Shown here: positions 22,525 through 31,387 of the stretch, in pieces
Position numbering within the stretch: position 1 is the stretch's first letter
How the letters are laid out: every line of letters starts with the position of its first letter
DNA from: CAXXOK01 sp963663285
GTDB lineage: Bacteria; Bacillota; Clostridia; Christensenellales; Aristaeellaceae
Assembly: GCA_963663285.2 (NCBI GenBank)
Contig: CAXXNI010000002.1
Span: forward strand, 930,001-994,000
Reading direction: 5' to 3'
DNA length: 64,000 nt
The notes under the pieces: generated by a model
The model's database searches: none
What the model was told of the DNA's origin: nothing
The model's input: the letters and a program-made list of their open reading frames with translations, nothing else
Translations under genes and position numbers: made by a program

Positions 22525-23732
22525 GATTCATCCTCCTTCCGAACAGAGATTGCTTTCGCATCAATTTTACCGTCTTTTAAGGTAACGGTAAAGTCATTAT
22601 CCGGTTTCAGTTTCTGCACACTGGGGATGATATGCCCATTTTGCGTAACCAGTGCATACCCGCGTTGCAGCGTTGCCTTGGGGCCAGACGCCGAAAGTCG
22701 AATGGTAGCCTGCGCAGCCCTATGCGACATAGCGTCAATTTGTGCCTGTGCTATCATTGTGATCCGGCTGCTTAGCGATATCACCCGTTCTGTTATTGCT
22801 TGCAGTTGGTTTGCCGGAGTCTGTTCCGCTATACGGCGTTGCAGCTGGGTTAACGCCGCCGTCTTTTCTGCGATTTCCGCATCTGCCGCACGCTTGATGC
22901 GCCGCATCATCGCTTCAACGTCTTCTTGCAGCGCTTCCACTTGCGGCACCGCCAGTTCAGCCGCTGCGGACGGAGTAGGTGCGCGTACATCCGATACAAA
23001 ATCGGCAATCGTAAAATCGGTTTCATGTCCAACCGCACTAATCACCGGTTTATGGCAAGCTGCAATACTTCTTGCCACCACTTCTTCGTTAAATGGCCAC
23101 AAGTCTTCCATGCTGCCACCGCCGCGCCCAACGATGATCACGTCAATCTGTCCCAGCGTATCCAGCACACGCAGCGCCTGTGCAATTTGCTGCGCCGCTC
23201 CTTCGCCCTGCACCGCTACGGGGTATAAGTATAGTGGCATTCCCGGATGCCGCCGCCATGCCACACGTGAAATATCGTGGATGACCGCACCGGTTCCGCT
23301 TGTGGCAATCCCGATTCCTTTGGGCAGAAGCGGCAATGGCTTTTTCAGCGTTGCATCAAACAGCCCTTCTTTGGAAAGTGTGCTTTTCAGCGCTTCCATG
23401 CGCAGGTACAACTCTCCAATCCCATCCTGTTCCATCCCATCTGCATAGAACTGGTAGGAACCTGTTTTTGCATACAGCCCGACGCTTCCCCGCAGCACAA
23501 CCCGCATACCGTCCTTCGGTGCGAAATGAACGCTTCCGGCTGCGGAGCGAAACATGACACAAGCGATCGCACTTTGCGCATCTTTCAGCGAAAAGTACCA
23601 ATGCCCGGACACATGACGCTTAAAATTGCTGATTTCGCCACGCAAACGGATGCTGTGCAGCATTGGATCGCTCGCAAGGCTGCGCCGAACATATTCGTTC
23701 AGCTCTTCAACGGTAAGGGTTGGCGCATTCAT
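22521..23732 (-). CDS. xseA: Exodeoxyribonuclease VII large subunit
   Basis: 403-residue catalytic subunit that degrades single-stranded DNA. An N-terminal OB-fold (LRGEISNFKRHVSGHWYFSLKD) is followed by the nuclease core with GRGGGSMEDLWPFN and SAVGHETDFTIADFVSD motifs, then a long helical region and a C-terminal LQRGYALV motif. Its stop overlaps xseB. folD ends 5 bases before it. Confidence 0.96.
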   Translation of the reverse strand: MNAPTLTVEELNEYVRRSLASDPMLHSIRLRGEISNFKRHVSGHWYFSLKDAQSAIACVMFRSAAGSVHFAPKDGMRVVLRGSVGLYAKTGSYQFYADGMEQDGIGELYLRMEALKSTLSKEGLFDATLKKPLPLLPKGIGIATSGTGAVIHDISRVAWRRHPGMPLYLYPVAVQGEGAAQQIAQALRVLDTLGQIDVIIVGRGGGSMEDLWPFNEEVVARSIAACHKPVISAVGHETDFTIADFVSDVRAPTPSAAAELAVPQVEALQEDVEAMMRRIKRAADAEIAEKTAALTQLQRRIAEQTPANQLQAITERVISLSSRITMIAQAQIDAMSHRAAQATIRLSASGPKATLQRGYALVTQNGHIIPSVQKLKPDNDFTVTLKDGKIDAKAISVRKEDES

Positions 23733-23737
23733 TTTGT

Positions 23738-24583
23738 TTATTTGGCCCTCTCGGCTGCTTCTACGGTATTGCTCATCAGCATAGCAACGGTCATACGGCC
23801 TACGCCGCCCGGTACAGGGGTGATGTACGATGCTTTCTCTTTGGCGGCTTCAAAATCCACATCGCCGCAGAACTTGCCATCCACGCGGTTCATCCCCACA
23901 TCAATAACGGCAGCGCCTTCTTTAATCATATCCGCTGTAATAAAACGTGGTTTCCCAATTGCGGCAACCAAAATATCAGCTCTGCGCGTATGCTCCGCAA
24001 GGTTTTTCGTGCGGCTGTGGCAAATGGTAACCGTTGCGTTTTCCTGCATCAGCAGCATTGCCATGGGGCGGCCGACGATATTGCTGCGTCCAACGACAAC
24101 TGCATCCTTCCCTTCAATGGGAATGCCGGCCGATTTTAGCATGTATAAGGCACCTTTAGGCGTACAGGCAATGGGTGCGGGCTCGCCGCGCATCATCTTG
24201 CCCGTATTGATATCGTGAAAACCATCCGCGTCTTTTTCAGGTACAATCAACGCCAGCGCCTGATTGGCATTCAGGTGTTTTGGCAACGGCAACTGCACCA
24301 AAAGGCCGTGGATTTTCGAATCGTTGTTTGCTTTGCGTATCTCTGCTTCCAGCTGCTCCTGCGTGCTGTCCGCCGGCATCCGAACCGTCATGGAGGCGAT
24401 GCCCAAACGTTCGCATGCTTTTTCTTTATTACCCACATACAGTTGGCTTGCCGGGTCGTCTCCAACTAAAATGACGCACAAACCCGGTATAATACCCTTG
24501 GCAATCAGTGCGTCGACACGCACCTTTAATTCTTTTTCCACTTGTGCGGAAAGTGCTTTACCATCTAAAATCTGTGCTGCCAT
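23738..24583 (-). CDS. folD: FolD, methylene-tetrahydrofolate dehydrogenase/cyclohydrolase
   Basis: Bifunctional one-carbon enzyme producing 10-formyl-THF from 5,10-methylene-THF with NADP. Key motifs: YVGNKEKAC with the catalytic Lys, the signature LLVQLPLPKHL, the VVGRSNIVGRP nucleotide loop and PVPGGVGRMTVAML near the end. Length of 281 residues is standard. ATG at 24583 follows GAAGGAGG. Confidence 0.97.
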   Translation of the reverse strand: MAAQILDGKALSAQVEKELKVRVDALIAKGIIPGLCVILVGDDPASQLYVGNKEKACERLGIASMTVRMPADSTQEQLEAEIRKANNDSKIHGLLVQLPLPKHLNANQALALIVPEKDADGFHDINTGKMMRGEPAPIACTPKGALYMLKSAGIPIEGKDAVVVGRSNIVGRPMAMLLMQENATVTICHSRTKNLAEHTRRADILVAAIGKPRFITADMIKEGAAVIDVGMNRVDGKFCGDVDFEAAKEKASYITPVPGGVGRMTVAMLMSNTVEAAERAK

Positions 24584-24620
24584 CGTTCCTCCTTCTCGGC
24601 GTGAGCCGGTCCCTCATGTG

Positions 24621-25598
24621 TTACTTTGCTGCGTTCAGCGGATCGCTTCGCGATGCCATCACCTTTCGCATACCCAGCCAGGCGATACCAGCTGCGTTGT
24701 CCCCACTGTATTCCGGTTTGCCAAAATGCAATGTCATACCGCATATACGTCCCAGCCGTATTGCCACTAGTTCTCTAAGCAGTGTGGAGGATGCGACGCC
24801 TCCGACAATGAGCGCCTGCAAGCCCCCCGTTTGAAAGCTTGCTGCTTTCAGCAGCCTTGCCACGGTACGCGCCAATACATCAAATACTTCAGCCGCTATT
24901 CTCTCCTTAGTATATGTGCCTTTCTCCAGCCAGCGCATACACTGCGTTTCAGCACCCGAGAAGTGGCAGTACAAATCTCCCTGCTCCATGCTTACAGGTA
25001 AAAGTGCCTGTACAGGTTCCGTATTTCTTAGCGCCAACGACTCAAGCGAGGGCCCTGCCGGAAAGGGTAAACCCATTTTCACTCCAATACGGTCTATCAA
25101 CTGCCCTGCATGTAAATCCAGCGTTCCACCCAGCAGCGTAAGCTCGTCCTTCTGCGAAAGCAGCAGCTCAGTTGTGCCGCCGCTCAGGTGCAGTGCAAGA
25201 AAGCGTTCCGGCATCGCGTTGCCGTCGATCTGCCCGGCAGCAATATGACCTTGCTGATGTGAAAACAAGTATCCCGGTACATTTAGCATGGCAGCCAGCG
25301 TACGTGCATGACCCGTACCCACTGTAAATACAGGCATATAGCTATCTTCCTGGCTGCGCGGTGCGCTGGACGCTGCAACTGCGGTGATTTCAGCATTTTG
25401 CAACTCGTCTTGCAACTGTTCCGCCAGCGGCGGTATTTGCTTAACATGCGCAAAAACGGCCTCGCTTTGGCGAAGGCCGCGCTGCCCGCTTTTGACTGGT
25501 AAAAGCATCCTCCGGCTTGCAATAACGTTACCGTTACAATCCACTGCCGCTACCGAAGTGGTGTAACAACTCGTATCAAAGCCGATTGCGACTTTCAT
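24621..25598 (-). CDS. TsaD/Kae1-like ASKHA protein (second Gcp type)
   Basis: 325-residue member of the Kae1/TsaD/YgjD family. GFDTSCYTTSVAAV at the N-terminus is the phosphate-1 loop. The metal-binding pair is kept as HQQGH (HxxxH), and GDNAAGIAW near the C-terminus supplies the third ligand position. Family members make threonylcarbamoyl-adenosine in tRNA with TsaB/TsaE, which are absent here. A nusB-folD location is typical of a clostridial paralogue of unassigned role, so it is left unnamed. An open frame extends upstream to 25751, but ATG at 25598, just after the nusB stop with AAGGA upstream, is the sensible start. If no other tsaD exists in the genome this would be it. Confidence 0.82.
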   Translation of the reverse strand: MKVAIGFDTSCYTTSVAAVDCNGNVIASRRMLLPVKSGQRGLRQSEAVFAHVKQIPPLAEQLQDELQNAEITAVAASSAPRSQEDSYMPVFTVGTGHARTLAAMLNVPGYLFSHQQGHIAAGQIDGNAMPERFLALHLSGGTTELLLSQKDELTLLGGTLDLHAGQLIDRIGVKMGLPFPAGPSLESLALRNTEPVQALLPVSMEQGDLYCHFSGAETQCMRWLEKGTYTKERIAAEVFDVLARTVARLLKAASFQTGGLQALIVGGVASSTLLRELVAIRLGRICGMTLHFGKPEYSGDNAAGIAWLGMRKVMASRSDPLNAAK

Positions 25599-25605
25599 GC
25601 CGGGT

Positions 25606-26040
25606 TCAGTCCTTCCGCTTTTCTCGGGCAATTGCGCCCAATACGCCGTTAATGTAACGTCCGCTTTTTGGTTCGCTGTACTTATCAGCCAATTCCATCG
25701 CTTCACTAACCGAAACGTTGGCCGGTACATCCTTACGGTAGCACAATTCATACGCTGACAACCGTAAAATGCTTAAATCCACGCATGCCACACGTTCCAG
25801 CGACCAGTCGCCGTTACTATTGGCCGCGATTAATTCATCCAATTCCTGCTGATGCTCGCGTACACCCGAAAGTACATCCTCAATATACGCTTTCTCATCG
25901 GATGAGGGTTTCGCCGCTTCTTCGCCTTCTTCGGCAAGTTGTTCATAAGCCAACAACAAGGTATCCTCGTCGGCTTCGCCGCCAGACATCCGCTCGTAAA
26001 GCAGTTGCATTGCAGCCTGTCTGGCCACTGATCGAGCCAT
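25606..26040 (-). CDS. nusB: NusB transcription antitermination factor
   Basis: 144-residue all-helical protein that binds boxA RNA with NusE (S10) for rRNA antitermination. Recognisable parts: RQAAMQLLYERM at the N-terminus, the SLERVACVDLSILRLSAYEL core and NVSVSEAMELADKYSEPKSGRYINGVLGAI at the C-terminus, here described piecewise. Length is standard. It is flanked by DUF2273 and the TsaD-like gene. Confidence 0.95.
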   Translation of the reverse strand: MARSVARQAAMQLLYERMSGGEADEDTLLLAYEQLAEEGEEAAKPSSDEKAYIEDVLSGVREHQQELDELIAANSNGDWSLERVACVDLSILRLSAYELCYRKDVPANVSVSEAMELADKYSEPKSGRYINGVLGAIAREKRKD

Positions 26041-26132
26041 GCACTACACTCCGTTTCGTCTCATTACCTGTAAAATGTGCTGTTTCATCAAAGACATATC
26101 ATGTCTATGGCAGTACAGCACAATTGACGGTC

Positions 26133-26360
26133 TTATTCACCTTTGGGCGGGAATAGTTTATTAATGGAACGCTTGATGAAATTCGTCTTGTCCGAACGGG
26201 CGCCCACCCAATACCCTATACCGAACAAAAAGCACACCAATATCGTTTTGAAAAAGCCGAGGAAAATCAGCATGAAAGCGATTGCTGCGCCGCCCGCGCC
26301 AAGCAACAGCCCACATTGCTTTGTGCCGATGGTAAACCAGCCGCCGTTTTGATGATCCAT
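26133..26360 (-). CDS. DUF2273 small membrane protein
   Basis: 75 residues, with a hydrophobic region of about 35 residues (LLLGAGGAAIAFMLIFLGF and onward) that can form two membrane segments, and a basic C-terminus. Matches the DUF2273 family, normally found with Asp23 and AmaP. ATG at 26360 follows AAGGAGG. Role: probably a membrane partner of the Asp23 envelope complex. Confidence 0.85.
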   Translation of the reverse strand: MDHQNGGWFTIGTKQCGLLLGAGGAAIAFMLIFLGFFKTILVCFLFGIGYWVGARSDKTNFIKRSINKLFPPKGE

Positions 26361-26386
26361 AGTACGTCCTCCTTATTCCCCAGCCG

Positions 26387-27355
26387 TTATTCCTGATTTG
26401 CATCGCGCTTTTCAAGCGCATCTTCGGTTTCTTCCTCTTCGGTATCATCCGTTAAGGATTCTTCCGTATCTGTAGTGTTTTCCGCCACGCTGTCCGGTTC
26501 GCCGGCAAGCTCGGTCTGCAAATCGTCCGCTGGTGCTGCTTCTTCCGTGGTGCTTGCTTGCTCAGTGGGTAGAACGTCATCCTCTACTGCACCACTTGAC
26601 ACAGTTTCGCTTTCCTGCGGCGGTTGCGGAATGATCTGTGGTTTCTCATCCCGTTTGAACAAGCGCTGATGCAGAGGCTTTTTTGTATCCTCTTCTGCCG
26701 GTACCGGCGCTTCGCTTGGCGCAGATGTTTGCGGTACTGCTTGGCTGGTTCCAGCTACGGCAGTATTTTGTACGGCCGAGTAGGCATCTTCTACCATTGT
26801 CTTCTCCGGTGCCGGGCACGCGGCGGCTGTACCATTGCTGGTTTCCACCAAAACCCGTACCTCTTTCACATCTATGCCGGAGCAGGAAGTAATGTACTGC
26901 TTAATCTGCTTTTGCAAGACACTTACAGTAATCGGGATGTTGACCCCGTTGGCCAATGCAATACGGATGCTGATAACAACCCCGTCCCGTACATGATGAA
27001 TACGCGTATTGCTGACTTTTAATTCGTCATGCGTTGCAACGCACTTCTTAACCATGTTCTCCATTGCAGACATGGAAATGCTCAAATCACCGTATTCCGT
27101 ATGCTGCACAAAAAAGCCTTTTTCTTTGGAAGAGCGAAACAGCATCGAAACACTGTGAAGCCCCAAAAAGCACAAAGCAATGGCTACGGCGACCATAACC
27201 GCACGCTGCCAAAGTAAAAAGGTCTGCGTTACAAAAGAAAGATCCAGCGTAAAGGGAAAAATGCCCGCGCCGAAAACAAATAAACCAATCCCAATCACCA
27301 AAATGAAAAGACCGGTGAACGCCGCCAAAATACGGTCTATTACCTTAAGTCTCAC
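26387..27355 (-). CDS. amaP: AmaP-like membrane anchor for Asp23
   Basis: 322-residue membrane protein. Two membrane segments (about residues 12-32 and 46-68) are followed by a cytoplasmic Asp23-like domain (residues about 80-180, GDLSISMSAMENMVKKCV, VRDGVVISIRIALANGVN). A long low-complexity acidic region rich in Glu, Asp, Thr and Ala ends the protein. The first two parts match AmaP, which anchors Asp23 at the membrane in staphylococci. The start is GTG at 27355 with GGGAGG 8 bases upstream; the open frame goes further up but lacks a site. The acidic tail is much longer than I know for AmaP. Confidence 0.82.
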   Translation of the reverse strand: MRLKVIDRILAAFTGLFILVIGIGLFVFGAGIFPFTLDLSFVTQTFLLWQRAVMVAVAIALCFLGLHSVSMLFRSSKEKGFFVQHTEYGDLSISMSAMENMVKKCVATHDELKVSNTRIHHVRDGVVISIRIALANGVNIPITVSVLQKQIKQYITSCSGIDVKEVRVLVETSNGTAAACPAPEKTMVEDAYSAVQNTAVAGTSQAVPQTSAPSEAPVPAEEDTKKPLHQRLFKRDEKPQIIPQPPQESETVSSGAVEDDVLPTEQASTTEEAAPADDLQTELAGEPDSVAENTTDTEESLTDDTEEEETEDALEKRDANQE

Positions 27356-27430
27356 AATCCATTCCTCCCTGCCGGCTCGGTTGATACAAAGCAAACCCCA
27401 AAAGGCCTTACCGGTCTTTTGGGGCATCGT

Positions 27431-28039
27431 TTATGCCTGTGTTTCCGGTTCGGCCTGCGGCTCGGTTTGCTCAACTGAAGGTTCAACCTTCGGCTCGCTC
27501 TCCGTTTCAGCCTCTGTTTCTGTGTTTTCTGTTTCGGGCTCGTCCGGTTCTTTTTCTTCTTCCGGCTGCACTTCGCTATCTTCGGTAACGCTTGCATGCA
27601 CGCCTTCGGTTACTTTTTCAAGTTCCGCGTTTTCCAAGCTCTCTAAAACTTCTTTGTTTTCTTTTTCAAAGCTTACGCCCTGCACATGTACATCCACGCG
27701 CACCACATGCAGCCCGGTCATGGATTCAATCGCCTTGCGCACATTTTCCTGTACGTTGGCTGCGGCTGTCTGAATCGGGGTGCCGTATTCAACGATGACA
27801 AATAAGTCCACGGAAGCTTCTTCCGAGCCAATCTCAACTTTTACGCCTTTGGTAATGTTGCGATAGCGCCCGAACACCTCGGTTATGCCACCGCTGGTGC
27901 ACATACCGGCAATGCCTTCTACTTCGTTGGCGGCTACGCCTGCAATGATCGCGATGACCTCGTTGGCATAGGTGATGGTCCCCGTTGTATCCTCATCATT
28001 ATGCAAACTCAAGGGCAAGTTATCTTTCCTTGCAGCCAT
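27431..28039 (-). CDS. Asp23/Gls24 family envelope stress protein
   Basis: 202 residues. The Asp23 domain covers about residues 15-130 (ITYANEVIAIIAGVAANEVEGI, KGVKVEIGSEEASVDLFVIVEYG, NVQENVRKAIESMTGL, VRVDVHVQGV). The last 70 residues are a Glu/Pro/Thr-rich tail, a composition shared with the tail of the neighbouring AmaP-like protein. ATG at 28039 with AGGAGG upstream. It is the first gene of the long operon and has a good promoter in front. Asp23 proteins are alkaline-stress-induced and cell-envelope associated in staphylococci. Confidence 0.92.
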   Translation of the reverse strand: MAARKDNLPLSLHNDEDTTGTITYANEVIAIIAGVAANEVEGIAGMCTSGGITEVFGRYRNITKGVKVEIGSEEASVDLFVIVEYGTPIQTAAANVQENVRKAIESMTGLHVVRVDVHVQGVSFEKENKEVLESLENAELEKVTEGVHASVTEDSEVQPEEEKEPDEPETENTETEAETESEPKVEPSVEQTEPQAEPETQA

Positions 28040-28076
28040 GCTACACACCTCCTATGGTTCATGCTTTCCAAAGCGT

Positions 28077-28105
28077 AGTATAACAGATTTTGCAGCAATT
28101 GACAA
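28077..28105 (-). promoter_or_regulatory. Promoter of the asp23-nusB-folD-thiI operon
   Basis: TTGTCA (28100-28105), 17 bases, TATACT (28077-28082), about 35 bases before the asp23 start. Confidence 0.7.
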
Positions 28106-28147
28106 CGCCGCTATCGTAAATTATCCCGTGCAGAACCAAGCAGCTAT

Positions 28148-29921
28148 TTACTGCTCCACTTTGATTTTCAGCATGTCCAGCTGTTGGGGATTTACGGTTG
28201 CCGGTGTTTCCATCATCGGGCATACGCCGTTTTGAATTTTGGGGAACGCCAGCACATCGCGCAGGCTTTCGGAACCGTTTAAAATCATCACTAAGCGGTC
28301 GATGCCGAAGGCAAAACCGCCGTGCGGGGGCGTGCCATATTGGAAAGCCTCCAACAAGAAACCAAATTTCTCCTTGGCTTCTTCCGGCGATAGACCAATG
28401 AGCGAGAACATTTTTGCCTGCAAATCGCTCTGGTGGATACGAATAGACCCGCTGCCCATTTCAACGCCATTCATCACCAGATCGTAAGATTTAGCGCGAA
28501 CCGAGGCAGGGTCTGTCTCCATCAAGTCAACGTCTTCTTCCATTACAGCAGTAAACGGATGATGCTCTGCCACAAAGCGCTGGTCTTCTTCGTCCCAGGA
28601 CACGAGTGGGAATTCGGTAATCCACAGCAGGTCATAACGAGATTGATCGATCAAATCCAGCTGGTGGCCCAAGCGCAAACGTACCTGACCCATGGCGGTT
28701 AAAGCCTTGATTTTTTGATCTGCGATTACAAACAAAGCATCCCCTGCCTGGCAATCCATTTTCGTAAGCAGCCGCTGCATGCTATCGCCCTGCATAGCCT
28801 TGGCAAAGCTGCTGCGGATAGTGCCATCTGCGTTAGGCACAGCCCATGCAAGGCCTTTCACATGATACGTTTTTGCATATTCACCCAGCGCGTCCAGCTC
28901 TTTACGGCTCATTCCGCCCGCGCCTTTGGCACAAATCGCGCACACGGTCTGCCCATCGGCCAATGCGTTTTCAAATACAACAAAGCCACATCCGCGCACC
29001 GTTTCGCTTACATCGCTGATTTCCATCCCGAAACGGGTATCCGGCTTGTCGCTGCCATAGCGAGCCATCGCATCGCGCCAGGTCAAGCGTTTCAACGGCA
29101 GCTGAATTTCAATCCCCATTACCTCTTTAAATAATTGCTGGTATGCGCCTTCGACTACGTTTTGTATGTCCTCCGGCTCGATAAAGCTCATTTCCATATC
29201 AAACTGCGTAAATTCCGGCTGACGGTCTGCACGGCCGTCCTCATCGCGGAAACAACGCGCAATTTGGTAGTACTTGTCCAACCCTGCCAGCATCAGCAGC
29301 TGTTTATAAATCTGCGGACTTTGCGGGAGCGCATAAAACAGTCCCGGCTTCTGGCGGTATGGTACCAGATAATCACGAGCGCCTTCGGGAGTGGATTTGG
29401 TCAGAATTGGCGTTTCCACCTCAATAAAACCCTGATCGTCGATATAATCCCGCAGGCATTTGATAATGCGGTGGCGGAACTGTAGCATATGCTGCATCGT
29501 CGGACGACGCAGGTCGATATAGCGATACTTCAGCCGCAGCGATTCCGCTTCGTTGCTATCGTCCTCAACGTAAATCGGTGGCGTTTTACTCGCGTTGAGT
29601 ACCAGCAAGCTCTTTGCCAGCACTTCTACCGCGCCGGTCGCCATTTTTTCATTTACAGCTTCCGGTGCGCGGTTACGCACTTCGCCTGTAACTTCGATTA
29701 CGAATTCGCTTCGCAGGCTTTCGGCTAAGGCAAAAGTATCTTCATCCAGCGAGGTAGAATCCATCACAACCTGTACAATGCCCGTGCGGTCGCGAAGCCA
29801 TACGAAAATCAGCCCGCCCAGATTACGGGCACGCTGCACCCAGCCCTTTCAGCAATACCTGTTTGCCCACTTCACCCGGTAGTATCTCACCGCACATATG
29901 CGTTCGCTTTGTGATTGCCAT
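28148..29921 (-). CDS. aspS: Aspartyl-tRNA synthetase with an apparent frameshift
   Basis: Class II tRNA synthetase of the bacterial type, about 590 residues. The ATG at 29921 with GAGGAGG upstream begins MAITKRTHMCGEILPGEVGK, a normal AspRS N-terminus. This frame then meets a stop at 29829-29831, while the rest of the protein (RARNLGGLIFVWLRDRTGIVQ onward) continues in the other frame. One extra G in the run at 29844-29846 explains it; removing it restores the expected KGWVQRARNLGG. Downstream, motif 2 (FRDEDGRADRQPEFTQ), the GAD insertion domain and motif 3 (GFAFGIDRL) are intact. The frame after the shift is open over 28148-29839. It follows hisS by 4 bases. Confidence 0.9.
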
Positions 29922-29925
29922 GGGT

Positions 29926-31221
29926 TTATTCCTCCTCGCTTCGCTTGCTGATCATCGCGGCCAGTTTTTCCGGTGCTTCCATAAGGGAAACTTCCGTTTC
30001 TTCCCGCGTGCTCATGTTACGCAGCGTAATCATATCTTTTTGTATTTCATCTTCACCCAGTACCGTTACGTAGGCAGCGCCCAGTTTATCCGCGTATTTA
30101 AACTGCGCCTTCAGGCTACGGCCTGCATGGTCCATATCCGCCTTCAAGCCTGCCGCACGGAATGCAAGCATTAACGGAAACGCATTTGCCGCAAGACTGC
30201 GGTTTAAACTGGCAACGTATATATCCGGGGCGTTGCTTTCCATTTTCAGCTTATGCATTTCAGGCGGCATCAGATCCAGCAGCAGCAATACACGCTCCAT
30301 CCCCATACCGAAACCTACCGCCGGAATATCCGGCCCGCCGATTTCTTCTACTAGCTTATCATAGCGGCCGCCACCGCAGGCGGTCATGGTTCCGTTTGGG
30401 GTTTCCGCAGTCAGCTCAAACACGGTTTTGGTGTAGTAATCCAAACCGCGTACAATGCCCGAATCCACGACGTATTCCACGTTCGCCGCTCGCAGATAGC
30501 TTTGCAGATCCTCGAAGTGATCGTGGCACTCATCACACAAGGCATCGATCATCCGCGGTGCGTCCGTCAGTTCCGCCTGACAGGCCGGATTTTTACAATC
30601 CAACACACGCAGCGGGTTTATATCAATACGTTCAACACAGTCCTTACACAGCTTTTCCCGTTTACCATTCAGATATGCTTTCAGCTTTTCCTGGTATGCG
30701 GGGCGGCACTTAGGACAGCCGATAGAGTTGATCCGCAGTGCAATGCCCTGTAAACCAACGCTGCTTAACACGTCCATCGCAATTAATATCAGTTCGGCAT
30801 CCGCAGATGCTTCTTTCGCGCCGAAGCATTCCATACCAAATTGATGATGCTCGCGCAGGCGCCCGGATTGAGGCGATTCGTAGCGGAAATGAGGGGCGAA
30901 AATATAGTAAAGTTTCATGGGTAACGCTTGCGCATACAAGCTGGATTCAATAAAAGCGCGCACGGTTCCCGCCGTCGTTTCCGGCTTCAGGGTAATGGAG
31001 CGGTCGCCCTTATCCTTAAAAGTATACATTTCTTTACGTACGACGTCGCTTGAAGCGCCTACCGACCGTAAAAACAGTTCTGTATGCTCAAATACCGGCG
31101 TACGGATTTCCTGGTATCCCGCCAGTTTGGCTTTCTCACGCATCATGGCTTCCATTGCCTGATAGCGTGCGCTTTCAGGGGGTAAAATGTCCTTGGTACC
31201 TTTGGGAATCCTAGTCAACAT
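29926..31221 (-). CDS. hisS: Histidyl-tRNA synthetase
   Basis: 431-residue class II synthetase. Signatures: RIPKGTKDILPPE at the N-terminus, motif 2 with FRYESPQSGRLREHHQFG, the His-specific LVEEIGGPDIPAVGFGMGMER region and a C-terminal anticodon-binding domain. A Cys-rich insertion (CPKCRPAYQ ... CKDC ... CDECHDH) is seen as in many clostridial HisRS. ATG at 31221 is chosen over a GTG three codons earlier, because GAGG stands 8 bases upstream. A near-consensus promoter lies about 35 bases before it; hisS-aspS form one operon. Confidence 0.97.
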   Translation of the reverse strand: MLTRIPKGTKDILPPESARYQAMEAMMREKAKLAGYQEIRTPVFEHTELFLRSVGASSDVVRKEMYTFKDKGDRSITLKPETTAGTVRAFIESSLYAQALPMKLYYIFAPHFRYESPQSGRLREHHQFGMECFGAKEASADAELILIAMDVLSSVGLQGIALRINSIGCPKCRPAYQEKLKAYLNGKREKLCKDCVERIDINPLRVLDCKNPACQAELTDAPRMIDALCDECHDHFEDLQSYLRAANVEYVVDSGIVRGLDYYTKTVFELTAETPNGTMTACGGGRYDKLVEEIGGPDIPAVGFGMGMERVLLLLDLMPPEMHKLKMESNAPDIYVASLNRSLAANAFPLMLAFRAAGLKADMDHAGRSLKAQFKYADKLGAAYVTVLGEDEIQKDMITLRNMSTREETEVSLMEAPEKLAAMISKRSEEE

Positions 31222-31253
31222 GTTTTTCACCTCAATCGCTACGGTTCTTGTGG

Positions 31254-31283
31254 ATTATACACGCGCTATCTTTGCATTGTCAA
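31254..31283 (-). promoter_or_regulatory. hisS-aspS promoter
   Basis: Perfect TTGACA (31278-31283), 18 bases, perfect TATAAT (31254-31259). The leader is too short for a T-box. Confidence 0.8.
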
Positions 31284-31321
31284 GGAAAGTCGCGTGTTTA
31301 CATCGTTTTCATATAGGTAAC

Positions 31322-31356
31322 TAAAAACCTCTGGGTTATAACCGTAACACCAGAGG
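31322..31356 (-). terminator. ftsK terminator
   Basis: CCTCTGG / CCAGAGG stem of 7 bp with a 15-base loop, followed on the minus strand by TTTTTAG; 31 bases after the ftsK stop. Confidence 0.75.
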
Positions 31357-31387
31357 CAATTGGTACTTTCCCAGCCTGGGAAATAGA

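Noticed and set aside
22627..23448. 273-codon plus-strand open frame opposite xseA
   Set aside because: Antisense shadow of xseA, Ser/Cys-rich translation without a family pattern.
31222..31253. T-box or other riboswitch before hisS
   Set aside because: The leader between promoter and start is only about 30 bases, too short for a T-box.
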